60,901 bases of DNA from Bdellovibrionaceae bacterium UBA2339 (GCA_002344785.1 DDUL01000032.1:54298-115198); one strand, 5' to 3'; shown: positions 42,151 through 51,769, counted from the first letter of the stretch. A program made the numbers and translations. Notes: generated by a model not told the origin, from the sequence alone.

Positions 42151-43145
42151 CGCCAAAGAGTCTCGAATCGCATAGGGCAAAGGCGGATCGCTTTCGACGC
42201 GGGTCAAGAACCTTCAGTTTCGCCGCATTGTTTTTCAATCGCCGCCAGCTGCAAGCCACGCGCGAATTTTATAGCTTTTGCAGGATCGTGGATGACGCTA
42301 TCGACGAAGCGCCATCCGCTGAGATCGCGCGCCATAGAGCCGAGGTCTTACTCCATGCCCTCGACCGCAATGAAACCACCACCGATGAACGGCTCAGTGT
42401 CGCTCTCGAATCCTGGTATGCACTTGAAGCGCAATTTCAGATTCCTCGAAGTTACGCGCGCGAGCTGATTCTCGGCCAATTGATGGACGCACAAGGCTTT
42501 CGACCCGCGACAAGAGAAGAGCTTGATCTTTACTGCTACCGTGTCGCAGGTGTTGTCGGCCTAGCGATGTGCCACATCACCGGCATCTTGAGATCTTCAG
42601 CAAAGCCATGCGCACATCCTCAGCAATTTCAAAAATCGGAATTCGAAGTATTGTCGATGGCCGCCGCCTGCGGCCGAGCCCTGCAACTGACCAACATCGC
42701 CCGCGATCTCTTCGAAGATCATCGTCGCGGTCGAAGCTACTTTCCTCAGGAGCTTTCACCTCAGATCAACACCAGCTTTGATCCCGATCTTGCTCACCAA
42801 CAAGCCCGGCAACTTCTCAACTGGGCTGACGAAAGTTACGCAGTTGCGCGCCAAGGCTGGTGGAGTTTGCCGTTTCGCCCGCGCCTCGCCGTCGCCATCG
42901 CTCAATCCCTCTACCGAGAGATCGGACAACAGGTTTTGCGGGGAGGCCCCACCGCAACACTCCGTCGACAGATTGTCCCTCGGCACCGCCAAATCACTTT
43001 GGCCATCGGTTTGAGCTTCAAGCTCGTTGTTCTTGAGATGTGGTCGCGGCTCAGCAGACCCGCTCAATTGAAGCTTCAAATCGTGCGCCCAACGTCGATC
43101 CTCGGCTTCGCCGCTCAAACCAGCAACCAACGCATGACCCCGTAG
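42147..43145 (+). CDS. crtB: Phytoene synthase CrtB
   Basis: It joins two geranylgeranyl diphosphates head to head to phytoene. The 332-residue protein has YSFCRIVDDAIDE (first Asp-rich motif), YCYRVAGVVGLAMCHI and the second motif NIARDLFEDHRRGRSYFP. The TTG start overlaps the crtI stop by four bases. With crtY, crtE and crtI the set is complete from C15/C5 diphosphates to beta-carotene; no crtZ or crtW for xanthophylls is in the window. Confidence 0.93.
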   Translation: MTPKSLESHRAKADRFRRGSRTFSFAALFFNRRQLQATREFYSFCRIVDDAIDEAPSAEIARHRAEVLLHALDRNETTTDERLSVALESWYALEAQFQIPRSYARELILGQLMDAQGFRPATREELDLYCYRVAGVVGLAMCHITGILRSSAKPCAHPQQFQKSEFEVLSMAAACGRALQLTNIARDLFEDHRRGRSYFPQELSPQINTSFDPDLAHQQARQLLNWADESYAVARQGWWSLPFRPRLAVAIAQSLYREIGQQVLRGGPTATLRRQIVPRHRQITLAIGLSFKLVVLEMWSRLSRPAQLKLQIVRPTSILGFAAQTSNQRMTP

Positions 43146-43214
43146 ATCGTGGGACCCGCCAGCCTCACGCTCACTCTAGTTTCAATGTCAACAAAGTCAT
43201 GATTCAATCTGCCC

Positions 43215-44825
43215 ATGGGGTCCATGAAACCAGAGCCAACTTCGACAAGAGGCCATTATTGGTCCATGCTTCGAAGGAAAGTGAGCGGCGCGCCCGACTG
43301 GATGTTTGAACTCATCTGTTGTTCCGCTTTAGTCCTTTTGGTGGCTTGGACATGGTCGAATTCCCTTAGACTCCCTTTCTCTTCCGATCACATTTGTGTC
43401 TTGATTGAAACTCCCTTTGACCAGTCATTCGGCGAAACTTGGAAGCACCTCGTTTCCTACAATCGTACACGCACCTGCTTCCCGGGAGACCAGCTGCTCT
43501 TCCGCCCCGTGCTGTTTTCGCTCATCGCAATTGAATTTTCTCTCCTCGGTCGAGACCCATTGCTTTGGCAGTTCTTTGGCATTTGCCTGTATTCGATCAG
43601 CATTTTGTTGTCCTACTTCCTCATACGTAAGTTTTGTCCGCGATCTATGGCGTTTTGCCTCGCAGCTGCGCTGAGCACGCATATGAGCTTCATTGATGCG
43701 GCCTCATGGTCGCATATTCATGGATATCTCTTATTCTCCATCCTACTCCTCTTCGCCTTTCACTTGTTGATCCAAAAGAGATTCAATCGGGGTTGGAATA
43801 GACTGTTATTCTTCGGGATCGCTTTACTCGCATCGCTCACTTATGAAGTCGGGACCGTCGCATTCGGCGCATGGGGTCTCGTTCAATGCTTGAAAAATAC
43901 TAAGCCGCTTTCCTCTCGCCCCTGGGAAGTGGCTCTGATCCCCATCATTTACGCGGCGCTTAGCGTGCTCGACTGGCACATCCAACGCCCTCTTCAGTCC
44001 ATTCATCTGGCCTCAGAATTCAGTCTCCGGAGTTTGTTCGATACCCTCAGCGTCTGGGCTCAAGTTTGGTCCCAGATTCATGGTTGGATCTTGATTCCAA
44101 TTTTTGAACTCAATTTCCAAGAACTCCAGCTTCGCCTCGAAGTCGGCGGACCAAGAATCTGGATCGGCGGGATTTCTCTCATAGTCTTGATCGCCGCCGG
44201 TGGATTTCAATTCCGAAAGATTCAGAGTAGAGGGCACTTCGATGTTTTCTTCGTCTCTTTCGTCGCGGCCGCATTTTTCGCATTTATGATCGCATTTGGC
44301 CGAGTTCGCACGCGCGGCCTCGAGTACATGGCGATGAACACCTACTATTCATATCAGTACACGCTAGCCGCGTTGCCCGCTCTAATAATTCTCTCGCAAA
44401 ACTTGTGGTCGCGAAGACTGGTTCGCAAGATTTCAATGCTCGGCCTGATTTTATTCTCCGTCGCAAATGCCAATCACGCGAGGTCGAATGTTTTCGCACT
44501 GGCCGACCTACAGACAAAGATGTTCACCTTTCAGCGTCAACTTTCCATATTCCTCACGTCCAGCACGACTCCTGAAAGCGTCCTAAAATCGGGTCTACAT
44601 TTTTGCGAGCGCCCATTTCGAACTCATGGTCTCGATTATCAATTCGATGATCTACGACTTGATGCGAATCAAGGGCTGAATTGGACTATGGTGATGTATG
44701 GACGCCGTAAGTTCGATTTTCCTACGCCCGCGATGTATTGTGCGACGGCCGGACTACCAGAAATCCGGATATGCGATTCCTGCGATCCGCAGGATGTCCA
44801 AAAGTGCTGCGAAAACCAGCCCTGA
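43215..44825 (+). CDS. Multi-pass membrane protein, unknown, lower GC
   Basis: The 536-residue protein has about eleven hydrophobic segments, an outside loop after the first segment (LPFSSDHICVLIETP) and a C-terminal soluble part of about 110 residues with several Cys (LHFCERPF, IRICDSCDPQDVQKCCE). The layout resembles polytopic GT-C or mannosyltransferase-like proteins, but I see no diagnostic motif. It is richer in A and T and uses more ATT/TTA-type codons than its neighbours, which may mean recent transfer. It stands between crtB and the ribonucleotide reductase gene. Confidence 0.7.
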   Translation: MGSMKPEPTSTRGHYWSMLRRKVSGAPDWMFELICCSALVLLVAWTWSNSLRLPFSSDHICVLIETPFDQSFGETWKHLVSYNRTRTCFPGDQLLFRPVLFSLIAIEFSLLGRDPLLWQFFGICLYSISILLSYFLIRKFCPRSMAFCLAAALSTHMSFIDAASWSHIHGYLLFSILLLFAFHLLIQKRFNRGWNRLLFFGIALLASLTYEVGTVAFGAWGLVQCLKNTKPLSSRPWEVALIPIIYAALSVLDWHIQRPLQSIHLASEFSLRSLFDTLSVWAQVWSQIHGWILIPIFELNFQELQLRLEVGGPRIWIGGISLIVLIAAGGFQFRKIQSRGHFDVFFVSFVAAAFFAFMIAFGRVRTRGLEYMAMNTYYSYQYTLAALPALIILSQNLWSRRLVRKISMLGLILFSVANANHARSNVFALADLQTKMFTFQRQLSIFLTSSTTPESVLKSGLHFCERPFRTHGLDYQFDDLRLDANQGLNWTMVMYGRRKFDFPTPAMYCATAGLPEIRICDSCDPQDVQKCCENQP

Positions 44826-44859
44826 GCCGACCCATCAACCCCAGCTTCCTGGTCGATAT

Positions 44860-44884
44860 TTCGCGTCGATTGTTCGCGTCGATT
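44860..44884. repeat. Imperfect 13-bp tandem repeat
   Basis: TTCGCGTCGATT occurs at 44860-44871 and 44873-44884, followed by a third partial TTCGCATTC. It lies between the convergent membrane protein and nrdJ genes. Confidence 0.75.
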
Positions 44885-44912
44885 TTTCGCATTCAGTTGA
44901 CCAACTCATCTC

Positions 44913-47243
44913 TCATGAACACGCCACCGAATGACCACAGCGTGAACAAACCCAACAGCTTCCCGCGATCAAGGTCTCTCCACCGCACTCTCCGCATTGA
45001 GGTAACAGAGCATCTAAACTCTTTACCTTCGTGTGTTTCCCTTCACTGGACGAATCCAGTTTCGTGTCTCCATGTTCTCTCGACGGCGCGGCCTGGGATA
45101 AAACCTGAACGCCTTTTGAGTTGTCTCGATAGATGGCCACCGCCTTGAGTCCCAAGCGACGGCCCATCAAAAAAACTTCGGCCACATCCTCAACAGTCGC
45201 GCGAGCTGGCAAATTGACGGTTTTTGAAATCGCTCCTGATAAAAATGGCTGAACCGCCGCCATCATTCGTAGGTGCCCCTCGGCAGAAATCTCACCCGCA
45301 CAAGCCAAGACCTCGACCGCGCGCTTCGGCAGCATTCCTTCAGCCAACAAGTTCTGCGGCGACTCGCCTTGCTCCAAACGTCGCACCAAAGCCTCAATCT
45401 GCGCTGGAGCAACACCACTCCGCGCAAGGGCCGACTTCACACTTTGATTCACCATGTGCAGCTCGCCCCCACCGGCCAAACGCTTTTGCTTAACCAGGGC
45501 ATACTCGGGTTCAATGCCCGTCGTATCACAATCCATCATGAGTGCGATGGTTCCCGTGGGCGCCAAAACCGTCACTTGCGAATTTCGAAATCCGTGCTGG
45601 CTCCCGATTCGCTCCGCCGCTTGCCAAGCCACCAGCGCTTCGGTCGCCACACCAGTTCGCCCCGCACGCCCCGCCAAATCCGTCGCCGCTTGTAAATGTT
45701 GATGAATCACTCCGAGCATCGCCTCGCGATTCGGCTTCCAACCCTGAAATGCACCGACCGCCGCCGCGATCTCCGCGCTCACGCGATAGGCCTCGCCACC
45801 CATGAGCGCTGTCACTTCTGCGGCCCACTGCCGACCCTCGTCCGAGTCATAAGGAATTCCCATTCGCATCAGCGCGCCACCCAAATTGGCGTAGCCCAAG
45901 CCAATCGGTCGATAGTCCCTCGAATTTTCCGCGATGGCTCGAGTCGGATATCCCGACATGCCCACCAAGATTTCCTGCGCGACCACAAGTACACGCACGG
46001 CATGCGCAAACTCCTGGGAGCGAAGCCGCGGCGGCGACGATTCTTCATCAAGAAATTTCGCAAGATTCAACGACGCCAAGTTGCAAGCCGAGTCATCCAA
46101 GAACATGAATTCCGAACACGGGTTTGAAGCCCGAATCGGCCCCGAGGCGGGGCAAGTGTGCCACTGTTGAATCACATCTTCGAATTGCACGCCCGGATCC
46201 GCACATGACCAAGCCGCGTGGGCGATCTCTCGCCATAGCTCTCGCGCGCGAACCTGCCGCAACTCTTCGCCCGTGTGTCGAGCCCGCAGCGACCACATCT
46301 CATCGCGCTCGACAGCGCGCAAAAACGCATCGGTGACACGTACCGAATTGTTCGAGTTTTGTCCCGAAACACTTCGATAAGCTTCGCCGTCCATCCCGCC
46401 TGAAAAGCCGGCGCCCATCAGTGCTCGCGCCTTCTCTTCCTCGCGAACTTTCCATCTCACGAACTCAAAAATCTCGGGATGATCGACATCCAAGCAAACC
46501 ATTTTTGCCGCACGACGAGTGGTGCCACCTGACTTCGTTGCACCCGCGGCTCGATCAAAAACTTCCAAGAAGCTCATCAGACCCGAAGAAGTTCCACCAC
46601 TTGAAAGCATTTCCGATGAAGATCGCAAAACAGAAAAGTTCGTGCCTGTTCCGCTACCGTATTTGAACAACCGCGCCTCATGGGCCAGCAGTTCAAAAAT
46701 CGACTGCAAGTCATCCTGCAAACTTTGAATGAAGCAGGCCGAGGCCTGTGGCCTCACATAAGCGCCTTCGACTTCCAAAACTTCGCCTTGCAAACCTTCA
46801 CAAGCGAAGGCACGTCCAGAGCCCTGAATGCCATAGGCTTCGTGAAGACCCACATTAAACCAGACCGGAGAATTGAAACTCGCGCGCTGCTCGTACACCA
46901 GCCTCGCCAACTCCTGCTCAAAACATTGCGCATCCGCCGCCGTAGCGAAGTAGCCTTGCTCCTCGCCCCACTTCCTTAGACTCGAGGTCACGCGCCGGAC
47001 CAGATCACGAATCGAGGCCTCAGGCCCTCCTTCCGGTCCGCCCGTACGTCGCAGATATTGGCGCGCGACAATCTCCACAGCCCGTTGAGACCAGGATTCG
47101 GGTGCCTCGACTCGATCCACAGCCAAGAGGCGTTGACCCTCGCGTCCCTGAAGTTCACAGGGGCGCTGCTGCCAGTTCAAACCCGCCTCAGCCCCTTCTG
47201 GTGGAGCCAGCAACCGCTTAAATTTCAACTGAGCGCCAGCCAA
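44913..47243 (-). CDS. nrdJ: Adenosylcobalamin-dependent (class II) ribonucleotide reductase
   Basis: It makes deoxyribonucleotides using vitamin B12 and needs no oxygen. The 776-residue protein has SFNSPVWFNVGLHEA, FKYGSGTGTNFSVLRS, SNPCSEFMFLDDSACNLASL with the radical Cys and catalytic Glu, and PTGTIALMMDCDTTGIEPEY. It ends with a Cys-rich zinc-ribbon-like tail (LLPQCGECGGETLIAG, CWVCSRCG) typical of the NrdJ type. The start is a TTG behind a G-run (AGGGGGG); ordinary ATG starts are lacking. The 91 bp before it are too short for a cobalamin riboswitch. Confidence 0.93.
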   Translation of the reverse strand: MAGAQLKFKRLLAPPEGAEAGLNWQQRPCELQGREGQRLLAVDRVEAPESWSQRAVEIVARQYLRRTGGPEGGPEASIRDLVRRVTSSLRKWGEEQGYFATAADAQCFEQELARLVYEQRASFNSPVWFNVGLHEAYGIQGSGRAFACEGLQGEVLEVEGAYVRPQASACFIQSLQDDLQSIFELLAHEARLFKYGSGTGTNFSVLRSSSEMLSSGGTSSGLMSFLEVFDRAAGATKSGGTTRRAAKMVCLDVDHPEIFEFVRWKVREEEKARALMGAGFSGGMDGEAYRSVSGQNSNNSVRVTDAFLRAVERDEMWSLRARHTGEELRQVRARELWREIAHAAWSCADPGVQFEDVIQQWHTCPASGPIRASNPCSEFMFLDDSACNLASLNLAKFLDEESSPPRLRSQEFAHAVRVLVVAQEILVGMSGYPTRAIAENSRDYRPIGLGYANLGGALMRMGIPYDSDEGRQWAAEVTALMGGEAYRVSAEIAAAVGAFQGWKPNREAMLGVIHQHLQAATDLAGRAGRTGVATEALVAWQAAERIGSQHGFRNSQVTVLAPTGTIALMMDCDTTGIEPEYALVKQKRLAGGGELHMVNQSVKSALARSGVAPAQIEALVRRLEQGESPQNLLAEGMLPKRAVEVLACAGEISAEGHLRMMAAVQPFLSGAISKTVNLPARATVEDVAEVFLMGRRLGLKAVAIYRDNSKGVQVLSQAAPSREHGDTKLDSSSEGKHTKVKSLDALLPQCGECGGETLIAGSCWVCSRCGHSVACS

Positions 47244-47334
47244 TTGGCCCCCCTGTCCATAACACAGAAAACTCTTTTCTCAGGACCTCGCGACAGTTTT
47301 GCCGTCTTTCAAAGACTTTGCTAGACTAGGTTTC

Positions 47335-47661
47335 ATGATCCAACTGAGTGAAACAGCGGCTCAACAAATTCTGCGCCTCAAATCTGAATCCCAGGTTTCG
47401 CCTGAGGCCGTGCTTCGCGTGAAAGTCGTGCCGGGCGGATGCTCGGGCATGAGTTACAAACTTGATTTCGACGACAAACTTGAAGCCCAAGACAAGGTGT
47501 TCGAGGCCCACGGCGCCAAACTCGCCGTCGACTCAAAGAGCTTTCTCTATTTGGTCGGCATGGTGCTGGACTATGAAGGTGGCTTAAACGGCAAGGGTTT
47601 CATTTTCAACAATCCCAATGCCGCCAAATCTTGCGGCTGCGGTTCGAGCTTCGGCGTCTGA
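47335..47661 (+). CDS. A-type iron-sulfur carrier (IscA/ErpA/HesB family)
   Basis: A small Fe-S assembly carrier of 108 residues. The three family cysteines are seen: VVPGGCSGMSYKLDFDD for the first and SCGCGSSF for the C-terminal pair; FIFNNPNAAKSCGCG is highly typical. ATG 47335 was chosen over 47299 since it matches the family N-terminus (IQLSETAAQQIL). ErpA and IscA cannot be told apart here, as no other isc or suf gene is adjacent. It is 40 bp before the OsmC gene. Confidence 0.9.
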   Translation: MIQLSETAAQQILRLKSESQVSPEAVLRVKVVPGGCSGMSYKLDFDDKLEAQDKVFEAHGAKLAVDSKSFLYLVGMVLDYEGGLNGKGFIFNNPNAAKSCGCGSSFGV

Positions 47662-47700
47662 AGTATCCAACCCTCACATTTCCAACCTCAGGACACATCC

Positions 47701-48111
47701 ATGGTGAAGATCTCCGCACAATATTTGGGTGAAAAGCGTGTCCAACTCACCCACGCACCATCCGGACGTGAATTGCAAACCGATGCTCCACGCGACAACA
47801 ACGGACGCGGCGAAAGCTTTTCGCCGACAGACTTGGTCGCCGCGGGGCTGGCCAGCTGCGCACTGACCGTCATGGCCATCGCCGCGGAAAAAGAAGGCTT
47901 GAGTCTCGAGGGCGCCTCCGCCGAGGTGATCAAACACATGACCTCACAGCCACGGCGGATCTCACAACTCGATTTGCGCATTCGTCTGCCTCACGGACTT
48001 TCCGTTTCAGACCGTCAGCGCCTCGAGAACATCGCGCGCACCTGCCCCGTCGCCGAATCATTACCGGCTCATGTTGAAGTCAAAATGCATTTTGACGACA
48101 ACATCAGCTGA
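47701..48111 (+). CDS. OsmC/Ohr-like redox protein
   Basis: 136 residues with the two redox cysteines of the OsmC family: GLASCALTVMAIAAEKEG and ARTCPVAESL. These proteins reduce organic hydroperoxides. The SPTDLVAAGLASC and RISQLDLRIRLP segments match the general OsmC group rather than classic Ohr. It is downstream of the A-type carrier in the same direction. Confidence 0.88.
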   Translation: MVKISAQYLGEKRVQLTHAPSGRELQTDAPRDNNGRGESFSPTDLVAAGLASCALTVMAIAAEKEGLSLEGASAEVIKHMTSQPRRISQLDLRIRLPHGLSVSDRQRLENIARTCPVAESLPAHVEVKMHFDDNIS

Positions 48112-48231
48112 GGCTTCATCCATTTTTCGTCGCAGACAAAACGTCGTTCCACATCTCGCACAAGACCAGGCTTGAGTTCCGCTTTGTTTTTCTCGGCAAC
48201 GAGCCTAAGCTCAAACTCAAGGAGCTCAGAG

Positions 48232-49440
48232 TTGAATTCAAAGTCACGACGTCAATTCATTTGGACATCTGCAGCTGTGTTGTCGACATGGGGCCTGCAC
48301 CAGCTTTGGCGTCGCTCAAATCTCCAAGACTCCTCCGCTCAAACAATTCAGCCTCGGCAGTTTTTTGGTGCAAGCTATAAGACTCAAGCTGCAACTTCAG
48401 CGACCTATGATCCACGCGAAACGACCGCCTTCGCATTTCGCATTGATGAACGCGGACTTGGGTTCGAACATTTTCCCATATCGGTTCCCGCGCATACCAT
48501 CAACCCAATCCCTGATCAGCCCCACCGCGGGCTCGCGGTTTCGAGCCGCGCCCCTCTGGCCTCCATTGTCGATTGGCAAAGTCAGAAGGAAATCTGCAAA
48601 CTCGAACTTCCGAGCGATCAGATCTTGCAAGGACATGTCGTCTACCGACAAAGCGCCAGCGGTCCGCCCACGGCTTTCATCTCCGCCAGTCGCAGGATCG
48701 GTTCCCGTATGGCCGATGGACGCCTCATTGAAGTTGAACTCAACGATCTGCAGATTGTGAAGTCGCATCCTATCCCTTCTGGATTTTCACATGAGATGCT
48801 CGCCATCGATCAGGACCACATCGTCATGGGATTGGCGGGACTACTGCGAAGCGGTTCAAGGTTTGGCGTCTTCGATGTTGTGACAGGTAAGACGGACAAA
48901 CTCCCCAGTCTGTTTGAAATCGATGAGTGGCGAGGCATGGCTCATTTTGTTATGGCTGCCAACCAACCCAAAGCTTCGCGCTTGAGTGTTTGGAGTTCCA
49001 ATTCAAGAGATTCAAGAGATGGACAAAGCTTCATCGATCCCGCGCTCGTCTTTCTAGATCTCGACAGCATGCGTACCGACAAGTTCATGTTCCCCGACGA
49101 GCTCAAACGAAGCGAGCTGCTCAGCATGGCTTATCACCCGCAAACAGGTCGGCTCTGGGGCACTCTGCCAGACCTGAAACAGGCCTTCGTTTTTGATGTT
49201 GAGTCTCGACGCCTCATCAAAGTTCTTCAGTTTCCGTATCGAGTGACTTTCGCGGGCCTCGGCCAACTTGATCCACAACACATTGTGCTCGGAGGTGGCT
49301 CTCAGTTTTCAATCTGGGACGCCGACAAAATCGAAATGCTCGACGAGCAGTCGCGGCTCGCCGCAGTTTCGCCTCACGCCGATTTCAACATTTCACATTT
49401 ACGCGAAGCTGTTGCTGATTCGCTCGCCCACGCCATTTAG
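48232..49440 (+). CDS. Tat-exported propeller-like protein (DUF1513-like)
   Basis: 402 residues. TTG 48232 is chosen because AGGAG sits seven bases upstream; an earlier TTG at 48172 lacks such a site. The product then opens NSKSRRQFIWTSAAVLSTWG, a twin-arginine signal. The mature part has repeated blades (RLSVWSSNSRD, RLWGTLPDLKQAFVFDVESR, HIVLGGGSQFSIWDAD) as in the beta-propeller DUF1513 family, which is often found with iron-uptake genes; none is next to it here. It ends 1 bp from the convergent GT9 gene. Confidence 0.78.
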   Translation: MNSKSRRQFIWTSAAVLSTWGLHQLWRRSNLQDSSAQTIQPRQFFGASYKTQAATSATYDPRETTAFAFRIDERGLGFEHFPISVPAHTINPIPDQPHRGLAVSSRAPLASIVDWQSQKEICKLELPSDQILQGHVVYRQSASGPPTAFISASRRIGSRMADGRLIEVELNDLQIVKSHPIPSGFSHEMLAIDQDHIVMGLAGLLRSGSRFGVFDVVTGKTDKLPSLFEIDEWRGMAHFVMAANQPKASRLSVWSSNSRDSRDGQSFIDPALVFLDLDSMRTDKFMFPDELKRSELLSMAYHPQTGRLWGTLPDLKQAFVFDVESRRLIKVLQFPYRVTFAGLGQLDPQHIVLGGGSQFSIWDADKIEMLDEQSRLAAVSPHADFNISHLREAVADSLAHAI

Positions 49441-49441
49441 C

Positions 49442-50572
49442 TCAGGCGTGCACCAGAGCTTTTTTCTGCAGAGAGCCCCAAGTCTTAAGCACTTCATCAA
49501 CTTCGATTGAGTCGTATGCGCGTCGCTCGCGCTCAAACAAATCTTCGACATCACGGGGCTCGCGACCTCGAACAAACAAATCATTTGGTCCCACCGGTCC
49601 CCAGATCCTTGGGTCGGCTCGCCCCATCAGCGTCAACACCGGGCAGCCGGCCGAGGCCGCGACAAACTGCATGGATGACGTATTGGTTAAAAGCCCACTC
49701 GCGCGGCTCAGCACTTCAAACAATTCGCCAATGCTTGCGGGCTGCACAATCTGCTCCTCAGACAAAGCGACTTCACGCAACCATTCAGATTCGTTCGGCG
49801 AGCCGACCACACGCCAACTTTCATCGGCAGGTCGTGACAACAAGAATTCGCGAAATTTGGCGCTCGGCCATGCCTTCTCTCGACGCGATGAAGTCGGATT
49901 GAGCACATAGTAAGCCTGCAGCTCGCCCACCTTCTTGACTGCAAGCTTCGCTTCGATGGCATGATCGAGTTTCCGCATGGCCGGCAAACCAAGCAAACGC
50001 CAGCGCGCGATTCCCGGCGACAGTTTTACACTTCGGCTCAAAAACTCTGCCGAGCCCTCAGGGCAAAATCGCGCCCACCCTCGACGGGCGGCATCCAAGA
50101 TGAGAAGTGGTACGTCTCGCTCATGCAGCAGGGGATCCTTGCCAAAATGCGGAGCCGCGTGAGTGAAGAGCCAAGCCGCCCAAGACGGAGCCATGCCCCA
50201 GCGCTCCGGCACACCAGCGCGCCAAGCTTCCACCGCAAAGCGCAGTGAGTCCACACGCGTGTCCACAACCACATCACAGTCACGCCACGCACTTCGCAAC
50301 GCACGAGGCTCACCTCGGCTCACCCAGGTATCGCCTTCGATCTCATATCGCTGGGCGAGGCCACCGCGCCGATCCACAACTTCAATCGCCACAACACCCG
50401 GCCATGCCGCAGGATGTAGGATCTCAGTCCATAACTTTGAACCCACAACCACCAATTCAGCGTCCGAGAATCTCTGCATGCATTCCGCAAGACCGGCGAG
50501 GCCAACGACCAAATCTCCCAAAGCCCCGACTCTCACCCATGCCACGCGGCGCACAAAACCCCCAGAAATCAT
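49442..50572 (-). CDS. Glycosyltransferase family 9 (heptosyltransferase-like)
   Basis: A 376-residue GT-B enzyme of the type that adds heptose to lipopolysaccharide core. The start, VRVGALGDLVVGLAGLAEC, is the acceptor-side motif; YYVLNPTSSRREKAWPSAKF and LLTNTSSMQFVAASAGCPVL match the donor-binding half. With HddA-like and HddC-like genes 27 kb away, a heptose donor is plausible. It is divergent from the RffA-like gene across only 45 bp, so their promoters must overlap. Confidence 0.85.
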   Translation of the reverse strand: MISGGFVRRVAWVRVGALGDLVVGLAGLAECMQRFSDAELVVVGSKLWTEILHPAAWPGVVAIEVVDRRGGLAQRYEIEGDTWVSRGEPRALRSAWRDCDVVVDTRVDSLRFAVEAWRAGVPERWGMAPSWAAWLFTHAAPHFGKDPLLHERDVPLLILDAARRGWARFCPEGSAEFLSRSVKLSPGIARWRLLGLPAMRKLDHAIEAKLAVKKVGELQAYYVLNPTSSRREKAWPSAKFREFLLSRPADESWRVVGSPNESEWLREVALSEEQIVQPASIGELFEVLSRASGLLTNTSSMQFVAASAGCPVLTLMGRADPRIWGPVGPNDLFVRGREPRDVEDLFERERRAYDSIEVDEVLKTWGSLQKKALVHA

Positions 50573-50617
50573 CGGCGAACTCTCGCCAACTCAAGCAAAT
50601 TCGCGCAAATTCCATTT

Positions 50618-51769
50618 ATGTCATCCAACCCCTTACGCTTCAACCTTCCGTCGATCACCGAGCGCGAGTGGGCATATGTGCGTCAGTCGTTGGAATCTCG
50701 ACATCTCTCCGGCGACGGGGGCTTCACACACAAAGTGCATGCTTGGCTGAAGGATCACACGCAATCTCCGCACGCACTGTTGGTTCACTCTTGCACGGCC
50801 GCACTCGAAATGTCGGCCCTGCTGTGCGATCTGAAATCCGGCGACGAAGTCATTATGCCGAGCTTCACCTTCGTCTCGACGGCCAACGCCGTGGTTCTGC
50901 GAGGGGCTCAGCCTGTCTTCGTCGACATTCGTCCCGACACACTCAACATCGACGAAAACAAAATCGCCGCAGCCATCACACCCAAGACCAAAGCAATCTT
51001 CGTGGTCCACTACGCCGGCGTGGCTTGCGAAATGGACAGCATTCTCGCACTGGCGCAGCGACATAATCTCAAAGTCGTCGAAGATGCTGCTCAAGGCCTC
51101 ATGGCCAAGTACAAAGGTAAAGCGCTTGGCGCCATCGGCGACCTCGGCTGCATCAGTTTCCATGAAACAAAAAACCTCGTCAGCGGCGAAGGCGGTTCCC
51201 TACTGATCCGTAATCCTGAGCTGGCCTTGCGCGCCGAGATTCTCAGGGAAAAAGGCACGAACCGCTCGCAATTCTTTCGCGGCCAAGTCGATAAGTACAC
51301 CTGGGTGGACGTGGGCTCGTCCTACTTACCCAGCGATCTGCTCGCCGCTCTTCTCATGGCTCAGCTCGAACGCGCGGAAGAGATCACCGCCAAGCGCCTC
51401 AAAGTGTGGGACTTGTATCATCGTGAACTCATCAGTCTCGAACGCTATGGCGTGCGACGCCCCTTCATTCCCTCACATTGCGAGCACAACGCTCACATGT
51501 ATTACGTCATCACCAATTCACTCGATGAGCGCACTCAACTGATCCAATTTCTCAAAGAGCAAAAAATCCAAGCGCCTTTTCATTATGTGCCCCTGCACAC
51601 AAGCCCAGCAGGTCGACGCTTCTCCCGTGCTCATGGTCAACTCACTCACACCGAACAGCTCGCAGATCGCTTGCTGCGCCTGCCGCTGCACGCCGAACTC
51701 GAAGCCGCCGACCAATCGCGCATCATTCAGGCCGTTCACGACTTCTACCAACAAGCCGCTCAGTCATGA
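50618..51769 (+). CDS. dTDP-4-amino-4,6-dideoxygalactose transaminase, RffA/WecE-like
   Basis: A PLP aminotransferase of the DegT/DnrJ/EryC1/StrS family, 383 residues. The lysine for PLP lies in SFHETKNLVSGEGGSLLI; SCTAALEMSALLCDLKSGDE and the stretch REKGTNRSQFFRGQVDKYTW are nearly as in RffA/WecE, which makes the aminosugar used for enterobacterial common antigen. Whether the same sugar is made here depends on genes outside the window. Its stop overlaps the GT4 start by 4 bp. Confidence 0.88.
   Translation: MSSNPLRFNLPSITEREWAYVRQSLESRHLSGDGGFTHKVHAWLKDHTQSPHALLVHSCTAALEMSALLCDLKSGDEVIMPSFTFVSTANAVVLRGAQPVFVDIRPDTLNIDENKIAAAITPKTKAIFVVHYAGVACEMDSILALAQRHNLKVVEDAAQGLMAKYKGKALGAIGDLGCISFHETKNLVSGEGGSLLIRNPELALRAEILREKGTNRSQFFRGQVDKYTWVDVGSSYLPSDLLAALLMAQLERAEEITAKRLKVWDLYHRELISLERYGVRRPFIPSHCEHNAHMYYVITNSLDERTQLIQFLKEQKIQAPFHYVPLHTSPAGRRFSRAHGQLTHTEQLADRLLRLPLHAELEAADQSRIIQAVHDFYQQAAQS

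Noticed and set aside
47244..47334. Cobalamin riboswitch before nrdJ
   Set aside because: Only 91 bp separate the divergent nrdJ and A-type carrier genes, too little for the element, and no B12-box-like sequence is seen.
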